DNA from: JAJPIG01 sp035504735
GTDB taxonomy: Bacteria; Desulfobacterota; Binatia; Binatales; Binataceae
NCBI GenBank assembly: GCA_035504735.1
Contig: DATJRJ010000218.1
Coordinates: 1 to 13,643, forward strand
Reading direction: 5' to 3'
Length of the DNA: 13,643 nt
Shown: in pieces, positions 1-6,314 of the stretch
Position numbering within the stretch: position 1 is the stretch's first letter
Layout: every line of letters begins with the position of its first letter
The notes under the pieces: model-generated
Told to the model about the DNA's origin: nothing
Seen by the model: the letters and a program-made list of their open reading frames with translations, nothing else
The model's database searches: none
Program-made: the position numbers and the translations under genes

Positions 1-191
1 TCGAATCAGTCATGAACCTGCAGGGACTCGGCCTGCTGTTGCTCGATGCAGTGCGCTCGCTCGACGTCTACCTGGTGATGGGCTCGGTGCTGATGGGCAC
101 GGTCCTGCTGCTGGTAGGAAACCTGCTCGCCGACGTCGCATTGGTCGCGGTCGATCCGCGCGTCGATTTCTCCTCGATGGACTCGCAATGA
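1..191 (+). CDS. dppB: Oligopeptide/dipeptide ABC transporter permease, DppB/OppB type, C-terminal end (partial)
   Basis: This is the last 62 codons of a gene that begins left of the window, read in the frame starting at base 3. The translation runs from ESVMNLQGLG to a TGA at 189-191. It contains one long hydrophobic helix (from YLVMGSVLMG through LVGNLLADV) followed by ALVAVDPRVDF. An ADxxxxxxDPR-type ending after the last membrane helix is characteristic of DppB/OppB permeases (binding-protein-dependent transport inner membrane component). The stop overlaps the next start as ATGA (188-191), which implies translational coupling to the DppC-type permease downstream. The protein would form half of the inner-membrane channel for peptides or related substrates. 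Substrate cannot be read from this fragment. Confidence 0.85.
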   Translation, partial: ESVMNLQGLGLLLLDAVRSLDVYLVMGSVLMGTVLLLVGNLLADVALVAVDPRVDFSSMDSQ

Positions 192-1282
192 GTGCCGCGT
201 CCTTGAGCGCCGTGGCGAGCGTGCCCGCCGGGCGCGGCTCCACCTCGCCGGCCGGCTATCGCAGCGCGCTGGCGCGGGAATGGCGGCTGGCGTCGTGGCC
301 GGTCCGGTTCTCGGCGCTCTGCCTGACGCTGTTCTACCTGCTGGCCGCCGCGTCGCCTTTTTTCGCGCCATACGATCCGACTCTGCAGCGCCGCGAGCTT
401 CCGGATTGCCCGCCGATGGGACTGCATCTGGCCGCGCCCGCGCAATGGCATAACGGATTTTTCTATAGCTACCCGCTCTGGATGGCCGATCCGACCGCTC
501 GCACTTATGCGGAGGTTCACGACCGCAAGGTTTATCTTCATCTGCTGAGCTATGGCCATCTGTTCACCACCGCGCCGGGCGACCCGCCGTACTTCCTGAT
601 GGGCAGCGACGGACTCGGGCGCGACCTGTTCTCGCGAATCGTTTACGGCGCGCGCGTCAGCATGACGGTCGGACTAATCGGCGTGCTGATCAGCTTCTCG
701 CTCGGCATCACGATCGGCGCGCTCTCGGGCTATATCGGCGGCACCACTGACAATCTGATCATGCGCTGGTCGGAAATCGAGATGTCGCTGCCATCGTTCT
801 ATTTTCTGTTGGCGCTGGCCGCGGTGATTCCGGCCGGACTCGGCACCGTCGAGACTTTCATGATGATCGTCGCGATCATGAGCTTCATCAGTTGGGCCGG
901 CTTCGCGCGCGTGATTCGCGGGATGGCGGCGTCGGTGCGCGCCCGCCCGTACGTCGAGGCCGCGGCCGCGCTGGGCGGCTCGCGGATGCGAATCCTGGTG
1001 CGCCACGTAATCCCCTCGGTGCTCGGCTATGCGGTGGTCGCCGCCACGCTCTCGATTCCCGGCTTTATCCTCGGCGAGAGTGCGCTCTCGCTGCTCGGAC
1101 TCGGAATTCAGGAGCCGGCTTCGAGTTGGGGCAATCTGCTGGCGCAGGCGCAGGACGTGCAGGTGCTCGCGCATTACCCGTGGATTCTGATCCCCGGCGT
1201 TTTTATCTTCCTCGCCGTGATGTCATTCAACTTCCTGGGCGATCACATGCGCGATCGCCTCGACCCCGGGACCGCCGGCTGA
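188..1282 (+). CDS. dppC: Oligopeptide/dipeptide ABC transporter permease, DppC/OppC type
   Basis: A 364-residue inner-membrane permease, partner of the DppB fragment upstream. A cytoplasmic N-terminus is followed by a first membrane helix (about 40-60). A large non-cytoplasmic segment (about 61-135) follows, then the family signature MGSDGLGRDLFSRIVYGAR (138-156) and four or five more helices. The EAA loop that docks on the ATPase is at about 255-277 (YVEAAAALGG ... RHVIPS). The end GDHMRDRLDP is typical of DppC. It is longer than classic DppC (about 300 residues) because of the extended loop after helix 1, which includes a Cys at 74. The start ATG overlaps the dppB stop (ATGA). It acts with DppB, DppD and DppF; the substrate-binding protein is not in view. 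Family assignment is secure, substrate is not. Confidence 0.93.
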   Translation: MSAASLSAVASVPAGRGSTSPAGYRSALAREWRLASWPVRFSALCLTLFYLLAAASPFFAPYDPTLQRRELPDCPPMGLHLAAPAQWHNGFFYSYPLWMADPTARTYAEVHDRKVYLHLLSYGHLFTTAPGDPPYFLMGSDGLGRDLFSRIVYGARVSMTVGLIGVLISFSLGITIGALSGYIGGTTDNLIMRWSEIEMSLPSFYFLLALAAVIPAGLGTVETFMMIVAIMSFISWAGFARVIRGMAASVRARPYVEAAAALGGSRMRILVRHVIPSVLGYAVVAATLSIPGFILGESALSLLGLGIQEPASSWGNLLAQAQDVQVLAHYPWILIPGVFIFLAVMSFNFLGDHMRDRLDPGTAG

Positions 1283-1308
1283 TATTTCCAGAAGCGGAGG
1301 ATAGTGCG

Positions 1309-2040
1309 ATGGCTGAAACGTTCGTCCTGGTGCATGGCGCGTGGCATGGCGGATGGTGCTGGCGGGCGGTGATGAGCGAGCTCGAGCGCCAAGGCGATCG
1401 CACGCTCGCGCCCGACCTGCCGGGCCATTGCGCGAACCCGATGGACCACGCGCAGGTCACGCTGGCGAGTTACGTCGATTACATCGCGCGCTTTATCGAG
1501 GATCGCGATCTCAAAGACGTGGTGCTCGCGGGGCACAGTCTCGGCGGCCTCACGATCGCGGGCGTGGCTGAGAAGATTCCGCGCCGCCTCAAGCGCGTGG
1601 TCTTTGTCGCCGCGATGGTGATTATCGACGGCCAGTCGCCGGCGCAGGAACTCGAGCGCGTCGCGCCGGGCCGTCCCGGCTCGCGCGGCATCAAGACCGG
1701 CCCTTTCTCGGTGATGGTGCGGCCGGAAGATTTCCCGAAATATTATATTCAGGACGGTTCGCCCGACCTGGCGAACTTCGTGTTTGCCGCGCTGACGCCG
1801 CAACCCACGCGCGTGCTTACCGAGCCGAATCCCTTCACCGGGTTTCGCCGACTCGGCCTCCCCACCGGCTACCTGGTTTGCGAGGATGATCTCGCGATGG
1901 GTCATCCGGGCGTGTGGCATCCGGAGTTCTCGGGACGGCTCGATCGGCCGGTCCTGCGCTCGATCAAGGCCAGCCACGAGCCGATGTTCACGCGTCCGAT
2001 CGAAACCGCTCGCGCGCTATCCGAAATCGCCCGCACCTAG
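1309..2040 (+). CDS. Alpha/beta hydrolase (esterase / hydroxynitrile-lyase-like family)
   Basis: A 243-residue cytoplasmic alpha/beta-fold hydrolase. The N-terminal strand-loop LVHGAWHGGWCW (7-18) carries the HG oxyanion motif. The nucleophile elbow GHSLGG places Ser77. The acid is probably Asp193 or Asp194 (VCEDD), and the catalytic His is His223 (SHEPMF). This arrangement and length resemble the plant SABP2/hydroxynitrile lyase-like group and its bacterial esterases (EstC type). The reaction is probably ester or amide hydrolysis; the substrate is unknown. The start at ATG 1309 is fixed by a strong GGAGG at 1296-1300, eight bases upstream; the reading frame is open further upstream but that part lies inside dppC. 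It begins 26 bp after dppC and is therefore probably co-transcribed. Its TAG stop lies next to the compositional change at about 2040. Confidence 0.88.
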   Translation: MAETFVLVHGAWHGGWCWRAVMSELERQGDRTLAPDLPGHCANPMDHAQVTLASYVDYIARFIEDRDLKDVVLAGHSLGGLTIAGVAEKIPRRLKRVVFVAAMVIIDGQSPAQELERVAPGRPGSRGIKTGPFSVMVRPEDFPKYYIQDGSPDLANFVFAALTPQPTRVLTEPNPFTGFRRLGLPTGYLVCEDDLAMGHPGVWHPEFSGRLDRPVLRSIKASHEPMFTRPIETARALSEIART

Positions 2041-2201
2041 ACGCAAACGACCCGGAGGACGCGGGGCTGGGCGTTCTGCTCAGCCTTACGGCGCTTCGCA
2101 AATTTCCGCTTCTGACTTCGGAAGTGCGGACTCGCTTTCAGTTCGTAAGCCTTACAGCGGTAGCAGTAGGAGAACAGGATTTTTTGGGCTGGTTTGCTCA
2201 C
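2037..2201 (-). CDS. Possible small basic CxxC protein (54 residues), unrecognised
   Basis: A short minus-strand frame starting at GTG 2201 and ending at TAG 2037. It begins nine bases after the TAA of the membrane-protein gene, with GGA of TAAGGATAAGCC as a modest ribosome-binding site. The translation starts MSKPAQKILFSYCYRCKAYE and continues with a strongly basic stretch (HFRSQKRKFAKRRKAEQ). Cys13 and Cys16 form a CxxC pair that could bind a metal. By hand count about 70% of third codon positions are G or C, clearly above the local base composition, which favours coding. The stop shares CTAG (2037-2040) with the convergent hydrolase stop. No family is recognised. It may equally be a chance frame or the remnant of a larger gene; the last ten codons run into GC-rich backbone-like sequence. 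Confidence 0.4.
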   Translation of the reverse strand: MSKPAQKILFSYCYRCKAYELKASPHFRSQKRKFAKRRKAEQNAQPRVLRVVCV

Positions 2202-2210
2202 GGCTTATCC
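2041..2210. other. Left flank of AT-richer patch; no secure gene
   Basis: Between the hydrolase stop and the end of the membrane-protein gene the only coding candidate is the small minus-strand CxxC frame. On the + strand a short hairpin can form just behind the hydrolase: arms 2066-2072 and 2078-2084 (one G-U pair, loop GTTCT). It has no following T run, so it is at best a weak terminator or a processing hairpin. Two diverged copies of AGCCTTACxGCG occur near 2082 and 2149. No tRNA, attachment core or insertion-sequence end could be recognised. Confidence 0.4.
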
Positions 2211-3059
2211 TTAGTCAAAAACGAATATGCATCCGACGTAAGGCGGCGGCTGAGAGCACGAATCGCTGATCACAGCACCGTTCGATGTTATCACTTGCCG
2301 GTCCTCTACTTTCAAGACTGGTTTCCCGGGACAGCCGAACACGCCACGTATCTCCATGATGTGTGGATTTACATAGCGTGCGTAGAACGCCTCGTTGCCA
2401 TCAGGGTCGTTTACGGTAAGGGTGCTGCGGTCGTCGCTGCGCTCTGCATACGACATTTCGTTTTGGACCAGATGAAATTCATTGTTCTTAATCCGCGCGA
2501 CTATTCGACTATCTGGTGCTCTTACCGTAGTCGTCAACAATATTCCGGCTGGTCCACGTTTGACGTGTATGAATTCCCCACACCCGGCCATGGTTGCAAC
2601 GCACATGTCGTGCCCGGTGGTGATGCCACCCATTCCATGTCTGCCCATCAGCAGCACGAGGGAACCCTTTGGAGCCCAGCTACACGGATAATCCGAACCA
2701 ATATCGTCATTCGCCGGGATGAGCCAACCGTGCGTTTCGGTCTCAGCCGGCAGGACTTTGGGAAGATATGGTTGAACAATCAAAGCCGTCGCCGCTGTTG
2801 CGGCAATTGCCCGAACTACAAAATCTAGGGAATCAACATGACGATAAATCGCAATCGCAACGCCGATGCTGCCGATCCAAAGCGTGGCGATCGGCGACTG
2901 CGGCCAAAACCAATAGGCATCGGAACCAAACCACAACAATTCGAACAGTACAGTTCCTATGACATCGCGGCGCTGGCGTTTACGTTCGGCCTGTTCGCGG
3001 GCTTCCTGCTCTGCGCGCTTGCGGGCGTTTTGTCGTCTGCGACTATTACGTTGGGACAT
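2211..3059 (-). CDS. Membrane-anchored protein of unknown function with conserved C-terminal domain
   Basis: A 282-residue protein starting at ATG 3059 with no clear Shine-Dalgarno. Residues 1-32 are very basic and probably coiled (RRRQNARKRAEQEA). Three hydrophobic segments follow (about 33-52, 55-72 and 80-100). The soluble C-terminal two thirds starts near 105. It has Cys at 126, 153, 160, 243, 268 and 277. The block ARIKNNEFHL ... RSTLTVNDPDGNEAF ... RYVNPHIMEIRGVF (about 188-241) resembles a repeated-strand domain seen in many uncharacterised proteobacterial proteins; this is recognition from memory and the family has no known function to me. The gene runs against the dpp operon and is visibly AT-richer than its neighbours (one 60-base stretch at 2461 is 42% GC by hand count). 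It is probably acquired. Localisation in the inner membrane is inferred. Confidence 0.75.
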   Translation of the reverse strand: MSQRNSRRRQNARKRAEQEAREQAERKRQRRDVIGTVLFELLWFGSDAYWFWPQSPIATLWIGSIGVAIAIYRHVDSLDFVVRAIAATAATALIVQPYLPKVLPAETETHGWLIPANDDIGSDYPCSWAPKGSLVLLMGRHGMGGITTGHDMCVATMAGCGEFIHVKRGPAGILLTTTVRAPDSRIVARIKNNEFHLVQNEMSYAERSDDRSTLTVNDPDGNEAFYARYVNPHIMEIRGVFGCPGKPVLKVEDRQVITSNGAVISDSCSQPPPYVGCIFVFD

Positions 3060-3305
3060 TAGGTAAATTGGATGAAGAGAGAACTGTTATGGCCAAAGTT
3101 TTAGTTGAGCGGGTTTGCTGGCGTCATATGCGATGTGCTTGGGCACTCGTGCCAAAACGGCCCTTCAGCTTGAAGCGAGAGCCTAGCAGAACTGTCAAGG
3201 GGGGTGCTTATGAAAGGCTCGCCACACGTTATTTGGGAACGCGCTACCCGCTTGAAGCCCCCCGGCTGGAGACCGCAGGCGTTGCGATGATACCCTCTTG
3301 AGCAC
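3060..3305. other. Right flank of AT-richer patch, upstream of dppD; no gene supported
   Basis: This 246-base stretch separates the start of the minus-strand membrane protein from dppD. A 77-codon + strand frame (3068-3301) has no recognisable protein and no good start signal. A perfect TTGACA is present on the minus strand (3198-3193), but nothing like TATAAT follows at 15-19 bases. No convincing promoter for dppD was found on the + strand. The last 70 bases (GC-rich, including GCTTGAAGCCCCCCGGCTGG near 3249) return to backbone-like composition and resemble dispersed GC-rich repeats; this is only an impression. Confidence 0.4.
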
Positions 3306-4268
3306 GTGACGCCGCTGCTCGAAGTCAAAGATCTCCGCACCTCGTTCCTTACCGAAGCCGGCGAGGTGCGCGCCGTCGACGGCGTCAGCTTCGCGGTCGA
3401 GCCGGGCAAGCTGATGGGGCTGGTGGGCGAATCGGGCTCGGGCAAAACGGTCAGCGTGCTTTCGATCATGCGACTCCTGCCGGAACGCGCGAAAATTATC
3501 GGGGGCTCGATTCGCTTCGAGGGCCAGGATTTGCTGGCGCTCGATGAGCCGCGGATGCGCGCGGTACGCGGTGCCAAGATTGCGATGGTTTTCCAGGAGC
3601 CGATGACCTCGCTCAACCCGGTCTTCACTATCGGCAGCCAGGTCGGCGAGGCGATTCGGCTGCATCAGCGCACCGATCGCGCCGAAACCCGCCGCCGCAC
3701 CGTCGAGTCCTTGAAGCTGGTCGGGATTGCCGATCCGGAACACCGCGTCAGCGATTACCCGCATCAGCTCTCGGGCGGGATGCGCCAGCGGGTCATGATC
3801 GCGATGGCGCTGGCGTGCCGGCCGCGCCTGCTGATCGCCGACGAGCCGACCACCGCGCTCGACGTCACCATCCAGGCGCAGATTCTCGATCTCATCCGCG
3901 ACCTTCAGCATCAGCTCGGACTGGCGGTTATCCTGGTCACGCACGATCTCGGAATCGTCGCCGAGTACTCCGACGACGTGACGATTCTCTATGCGGCGCG
4001 CGTTATGGAGCAGACCTCGACCCCCAAGCTGTTCAAGGAGCCGCTCAATCCGTACACGCGCGGCCTGCTGCAATCGATCCCGGGGATTTCGGGCGAGCAT
4101 AATCGGCGCCTGCAGGCGATTCCCGGCACTATCCCGTCCGCGCTCAATCCGCCGAGCGGATGCCGGTTTCATCCGCGCTGTCCCCGTGCGATCGACGATT
4201 GCGCGCGGATCGTCCCGCCGCTCGAAGCCAAGCGGCCCGGCCATTACGTGGCCTGCATCCGTGTCTAG
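3306..4268 (+). CDS. dppD: Oligopeptide/dipeptide ABC transporter ATP-binding protein, DppD/OppD type
   Basis: A 320-residue ATPase subunit that binds the cytoplasmic face of the DppB/DppC permeases. The nucleotide-binding domain shows Walker A GESGSGKT (41-48), the Q-loop Gln97 (VFQEPMTSLNP), the signature LSGGMRQR (155-162), Walker B LLIADE with catalytic Glu180, the D-loop at 186, and switch His213 (VTHDLG). The C-terminal oligopeptide-transporter extension has NPYTRGLLQSIPG and the cysteine-containing CRFHPRCPRA ... C ... HYVAC, which in this family can hold an iron-sulfur cluster. The start is GTG 3306, and the protein opens MTPLLEVKDL as expected. No strong Shine-Dalgarno is visible. 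In most genomes this gene follows dppC directly; here 2 kb intervene, including the foreign patch. It overlaps dppF by 8 bp. Confidence 0.94.
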   Translation: MTPLLEVKDLRTSFLTEAGEVRAVDGVSFAVEPGKLMGLVGESGSGKTVSVLSIMRLLPERAKIIGGSIRFEGQDLLALDEPRMRAVRGAKIAMVFQEPMTSLNPVFTIGSQVGEAIRLHQRTDRAETRRRTVESLKLVGIADPEHRVSDYPHQLSGGMRQRVMIAMALACRPRLLIADEPTTALDVTIQAQILDLIRDLQHQLGLAVILVTHDLGIVAEYSDDVTILYAARVMEQTSTPKLFKEPLNPYTRGLLQSIPGISGEHNRRLQAIPGTIPSALNPPSGCRFHPRCPRAIDDCARIVPPLEAKRPGHYVACIRV

Positions 4269-5286
4269 CCTGCCGACTCCCGGCCTGGCCGCCGCCGCCG
4301 CGCCCGCGCATGGCGAGGCGCTGGTGCGTACGATCGGGCTGGTCAAGGAATTTTCCGCCGGCTCGACCGGCGTGATCTTCCGCAAGCAGTTGATGCTCAA
4401 AGCGGTCGCCGGGGTCGATCTCGAAATCGCGCTGGGCGAGACGCTGGGGCTGGTGGGCGAGTCGGGCTCCGGGAAATCGACCTTCGGCCGCCTGGTGCTC
4501 AAGCTGATCGAGCCGACCGCCGGGCGCGTGATCTTCGCGGGCCGCGACCTGGCGACCCTGACCCGCAAGGAATTGCGCCTGCTGCGGCGCGAGATGCAGA
4601 TCGTGTTCCAGGATCCATACTCGTCGCTGGATCCGCGCATGCGGGTGCGGGCGATCGTCGGCGAAGGGCTCGAAATCCACAAGCTCGCGCGCGGTAAGGC
4701 CAAGCAGGCGCGGATCGTCGAGCTGTTGGAGATGGTCGGGATGGACGCCGAAACGCTCGATCGTTACCCGCATGAATTCTCCGGCGGCCAGCGCCAGCGG
4801 ATCGGAATCGCCCGCGCATTGGCCGTCAATCCGCGCTTCCTGGTGCTCGATGAACCAGTCTCGGCGCTCGACGTATCGATCCAGGCGCAGATCGTCAACC
4901 TGCTCCAGGACCTGCAGGAGCGCCTCCATCTGACCTACTTGTTTATCGCCCACGACTTGCGGGTGGTGGAGCATATCAGCCAGCGAGTCGCGATCATGTA
5001 CCTCGGCAAGATCGTCGAGCTGGCGAGCCGCGAGGAGATTTACCTCCATCCCCATCATCCGTATACGCGGGCGCTGCTGTCCGCGGTCCCGACGATCGAC
5101 GCGGCCGGGCGCCCCGAGCGCATCAAGCTGCCGGGCGAAATGCCAAGCCCGCTCGATCCGCCGTCCGGATGCAGCTTCCATCCGCGATGTCCTTATGCGA
5201 AAGATATTTGTCGAACAGTAGAGCCACGGCTTGAAACCGGGAGGGGCGGGCATGCGGTTGCCTGTCACGTCTTTCCGGCGCCTTGA
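4261..5286 (+). CDS. dppF: Oligopeptide/dipeptide ABC transporter ATP-binding protein, DppF/OppF type
   Basis: Second ATPase of the transporter, 341 residues from GTG 4261, which overlaps the dppD end by 8 bp. The frame is open further upstream, but that part lies within dppD and is not homologous. GTG 4324 is a possible shorter start. Walker A GESGSGKS is at 66-73, the Q-loop at Gln117 (VFQDPYSSLDP), the signature FSGGQRQR at 173-180, Walker B FLVLDE with Glu198, and switch His231 (FIAHDL). The C-terminal extension has HPYTRALLSAVP and the four-Cys pattern CSFHPRCPYAKDIC ... AVACHVF. The N-terminal GLAAAAAPAHGEA stretch is low-complexity. With DppD it forms the ATPase heterodimer that powers peptide uptake. 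The bactofilin gene starts 6 bp after its stop. Confidence 0.94.
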   Translation: MSSLPTPGLAAAAAPAHGEALVRTIGLVKEFSAGSTGVIFRKQLMLKAVAGVDLEIALGETLGLVGESGSGKSTFGRLVLKLIEPTAGRVIFAGRDLATLTRKELRLLRREMQIVFQDPYSSLDPRMRVRAIVGEGLEIHKLARGKAKQARIVELLEMVGMDAETLDRYPHEFSGGQRQRIGIARALAVNPRFLVLDEPVSALDVSIQAQIVNLLQDLQERLHLTYLFIAHDLRVVEHISQRVAIMYLGKIVELASREEIYLHPHHPYTRALLSAVPTIDAAGRPERIKLPGEMPSPLDPPSGCSFHPRCPYAKDICRTVEPRLETGRGGHAVACHVFPAP

Positions 5287-5292
5287 GGGGGG

Positions 5293-5781
5293 ATGCGGAG
5301 TCCGACGGGGAGTCTGCCGGCCCGCATCAGTAGCGTAATGAGCAGTCTCGGTACACTCGGACACGGATACGCCGATCGGGGCGAGGTCGGCTTGGCGGAG
5401 TCCGGCGGGTCGCAGATGCCGACGTTGGCCTGGATCGAAGAGCGTACACGTGTGGCGGTCGGCGCCAATGCCAACATTTCGGGCAAACTTGTCTTTCACG
5501 AACCGGTGCGAATCGAAGGACGCTTCCGCGGCGAGGTCGTCTCGGGCGATTTGGTCGTGATCGCCGAAGCCGGTTCGGTCGAGGGTCGGGTTCGCGCGGA
5601 TCGTTTGGTCGTGCTGGGCGAGATGCGCGGGGAGATCACCGAATCCAAGCGGGTGATGCTCGGTCCGCGCGCGCGCGTGACGGGAAAGATCGAAAGCGAG
5701 CGACTCGCGATTTCAGCCGGAGCGCGCTTCGAGGGCGATCTGCGGATTTCCGGCGTCCGCGACCTGGCGTCGGCCAGCTAG
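5293..5781 (+). CDS. Bactofilin (polymer-forming cytoskeletal protein)
   Basis: A 162-residue protein with the bactofilin (DUF583) beta-helix at about residues 57-152. It shows repeated short strands with the family rhythm: ISGKLVFHEPVRIEGRFRGEV, VVIAEAGSVEGRVRAD, RLVVLGEMRGEI, and VMLGPRARVTGKI. Flanking tails are short and disordered, as usual. Bactofilins polymerise without nucleotide and scaffold cell-wall or polar machinery at the inner membrane. Start ATG 5293 is chosen because GAGG (5285-5288) lies four bases upstream; ATG 5338 and ATG 5416 are alternatives without better signals. It lies 6 bp after dppF and is probably on the same transcript, which is an unusual pairing. Its TAG stop is dovetailed with the convergent rplS stop (CTAG, 5778-5781). 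Confidence 0.9.
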   Translation: MRSPTGSLPARISSVMSSLGTLGHGYADRGEVGLAESGGSQMPTLAWIEERTRVAVGANANISGKLVFHEPVRIEGRFRGEVVSGDLVVIAEAGSVEGRVRADRLVVLGEMRGEITESKRVMLGPRARVTGKIESERLAISAGARFEGDLRISGVRDLASAS

Positions 5782-6122
5782 TTCGAGGTATTGAGCCGGG
5801 CGGCCTTGCCCGAGAGGTTGCGCAGATAATAGAGCCGGGCCCGGCGCACCTTGCCGTGATTCAGCACCTGGATCTTATCCAGCCGCGGTGAGTGGATCGG
5901 GAAAATCCGCTCCACCCCGATCCCGTAGGAAACCTTCCGGACTGTGAACGAGGCGCGACTGCCGCCGCGGTTGATTCGGATCACGACGCCTTCGAACGGC
6001 TGAATCCGTTCCTTCTCGCCCTCGACCACTTTGACCTGCAACCGCACGGTATCGCCCACCCGGATTTCCGGCAGGTCGCTGCGGATGCTCCGCCCCTCGA
6101 GCTTTTCGATAACGCTATTCAT
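5778..6122 (-). CDS. rplS: 50S ribosomal protein L19
   Basis: A 114-residue protein, full length for L19. It has the expected core PEIRVGDTVRLQVKVVEG (18-35), QPFEGVVIRINRGGSRASFTVR (41-62), GIGVERIFPIHSP (67-79) and the end RRARLYYLRNLSGKAAR. L19 sits at the 30S/50S interface of the ribosome. Usually rplS follows trmD or the RNA methyltransferase in the ffh-rpsP operon. Here it is on the same strand but separated from that cluster by a secreted-protein gene and a dam gene, so it needs its own promoter. A weak candidate is TTGCCT-17-TAGCTT on the minus strand (6180-6152). No clear Shine-Dalgarno precedes ATG 6122. Its end overlaps the bactofilin end, leaving no room for an intergenic terminator. 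Confidence 0.97.
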   Translation of the reverse strand: MNSVIEKLEGRSIRSDLPEIRVGDTVRLQVKVVEGEKERIQPFEGVVIRINRGGSRASFTVRKVSYGIGVERIFPIHSPRLDKIQVLNHGKVRRARLYYLRNLSGKAARLNTSN

Positions 6123-6151
6123 GGGATTCGAGACCTACGATCGAGCCTCTT

Positions 6152-6180
6152 AAGCTACCCGGATCGTCGCGCCCAGGCAA
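6152..6180 (-). promoter_or_regulatory. Weak candidate promoter for rplS
   Basis: Minus-strand TTGCCT (6180-6175), 17-base spacer, TAGCTT (6157-6152). It matches the sigma70 consensus at four of six and three of six positions. It is supported mainly by the need for a promoter now that rplS is detached from the ffh operon. The predicted transcript would start about 6145, giving a leader of roughly 23 bases. Confidence 0.2.
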
Positions 6181-6245
6181 CCATGCCGCGCGAGCGGGTG
6201 AAAAAGAAAGGGGCAGTACGCAGAGATAAATAGCTGAATACATAA

Positions 6246-6274
6246 TTGACCACCGACGTACTTAAGAATAGAAG
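6246..6274 (+). promoter_or_regulatory. Candidate sigma70-type promoter for the secreted-protein gene
   Basis: TTGACC (6246-6251, five of six consensus) is followed after exactly 17 bases by TAGAAG (6269-6274, four of six). The transcript would start about 6281, about 34 bases before ATG 6315 and upstream of its AGGGAGA ribosome-binding site. This promoter position also argues against the TTG at 6246 as the translation start. Confidence 0.5.
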
Positions 6275-6314
6275 AAGTGAACGCGAGGGGACCAAGTCAA
6301 CAGGGAGATTGACA

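Noticed and set aside
2041..2210. tRNA fragment or phage attachment site at the left border of the patch
   Set aside because: No T-loop, acceptor stem or repeated core shared with the right border could be found by eye.
1914..2828. Plus-strand open frame of 304 codons across the AT-richer patch
   Set aside because: It lies opposite the membrane-protein gene, starts inside the hydrolase, and has no signal peptide, domain or ribosome-binding site. The minus-strand product has coherent helices and a familiar C-terminal block.
3193..3198. Minus-strand TTGACA as the promoter of the membrane-protein gene
   Set aside because: No -10-like hexamer at 15-19 bases, and it would leave a leader of over 100 bases.
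3068..3301. Plus-strand frame of 77 codons upstream of dppD
   Set aside because: No recognisable protein, weak start, spans the likely patch border.
3991..4260. Upstream start for dppF
   Set aside because: The extension lies inside dppD and is Arg-rich without similarity to DppF N-termini; GTG 4261 fits.
3195..4703. Long minus-strand open frame (502 codons) opposite dppD/dppF
   Set aside because: Both + strand genes here show full ABC ATPase motifs; the opposite frame is Arg/Ala-rich with no recognisable domain and is a GC-rich shadow.
4144..5499. Long minus-strand open frame (451 codons) opposite dppF
   Set aside because: Antisense to a certain gene, composition-driven, no family features.
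6246..6314. TTG 6246 as the start of the secreted protein
   Set aside because: It coincides with the candidate -35, lacks a ribosome-binding site, and would place 23 polar residues ahead of the signal peptide. ATG 6315 has AGGGAGA and opens a proper signal peptide.
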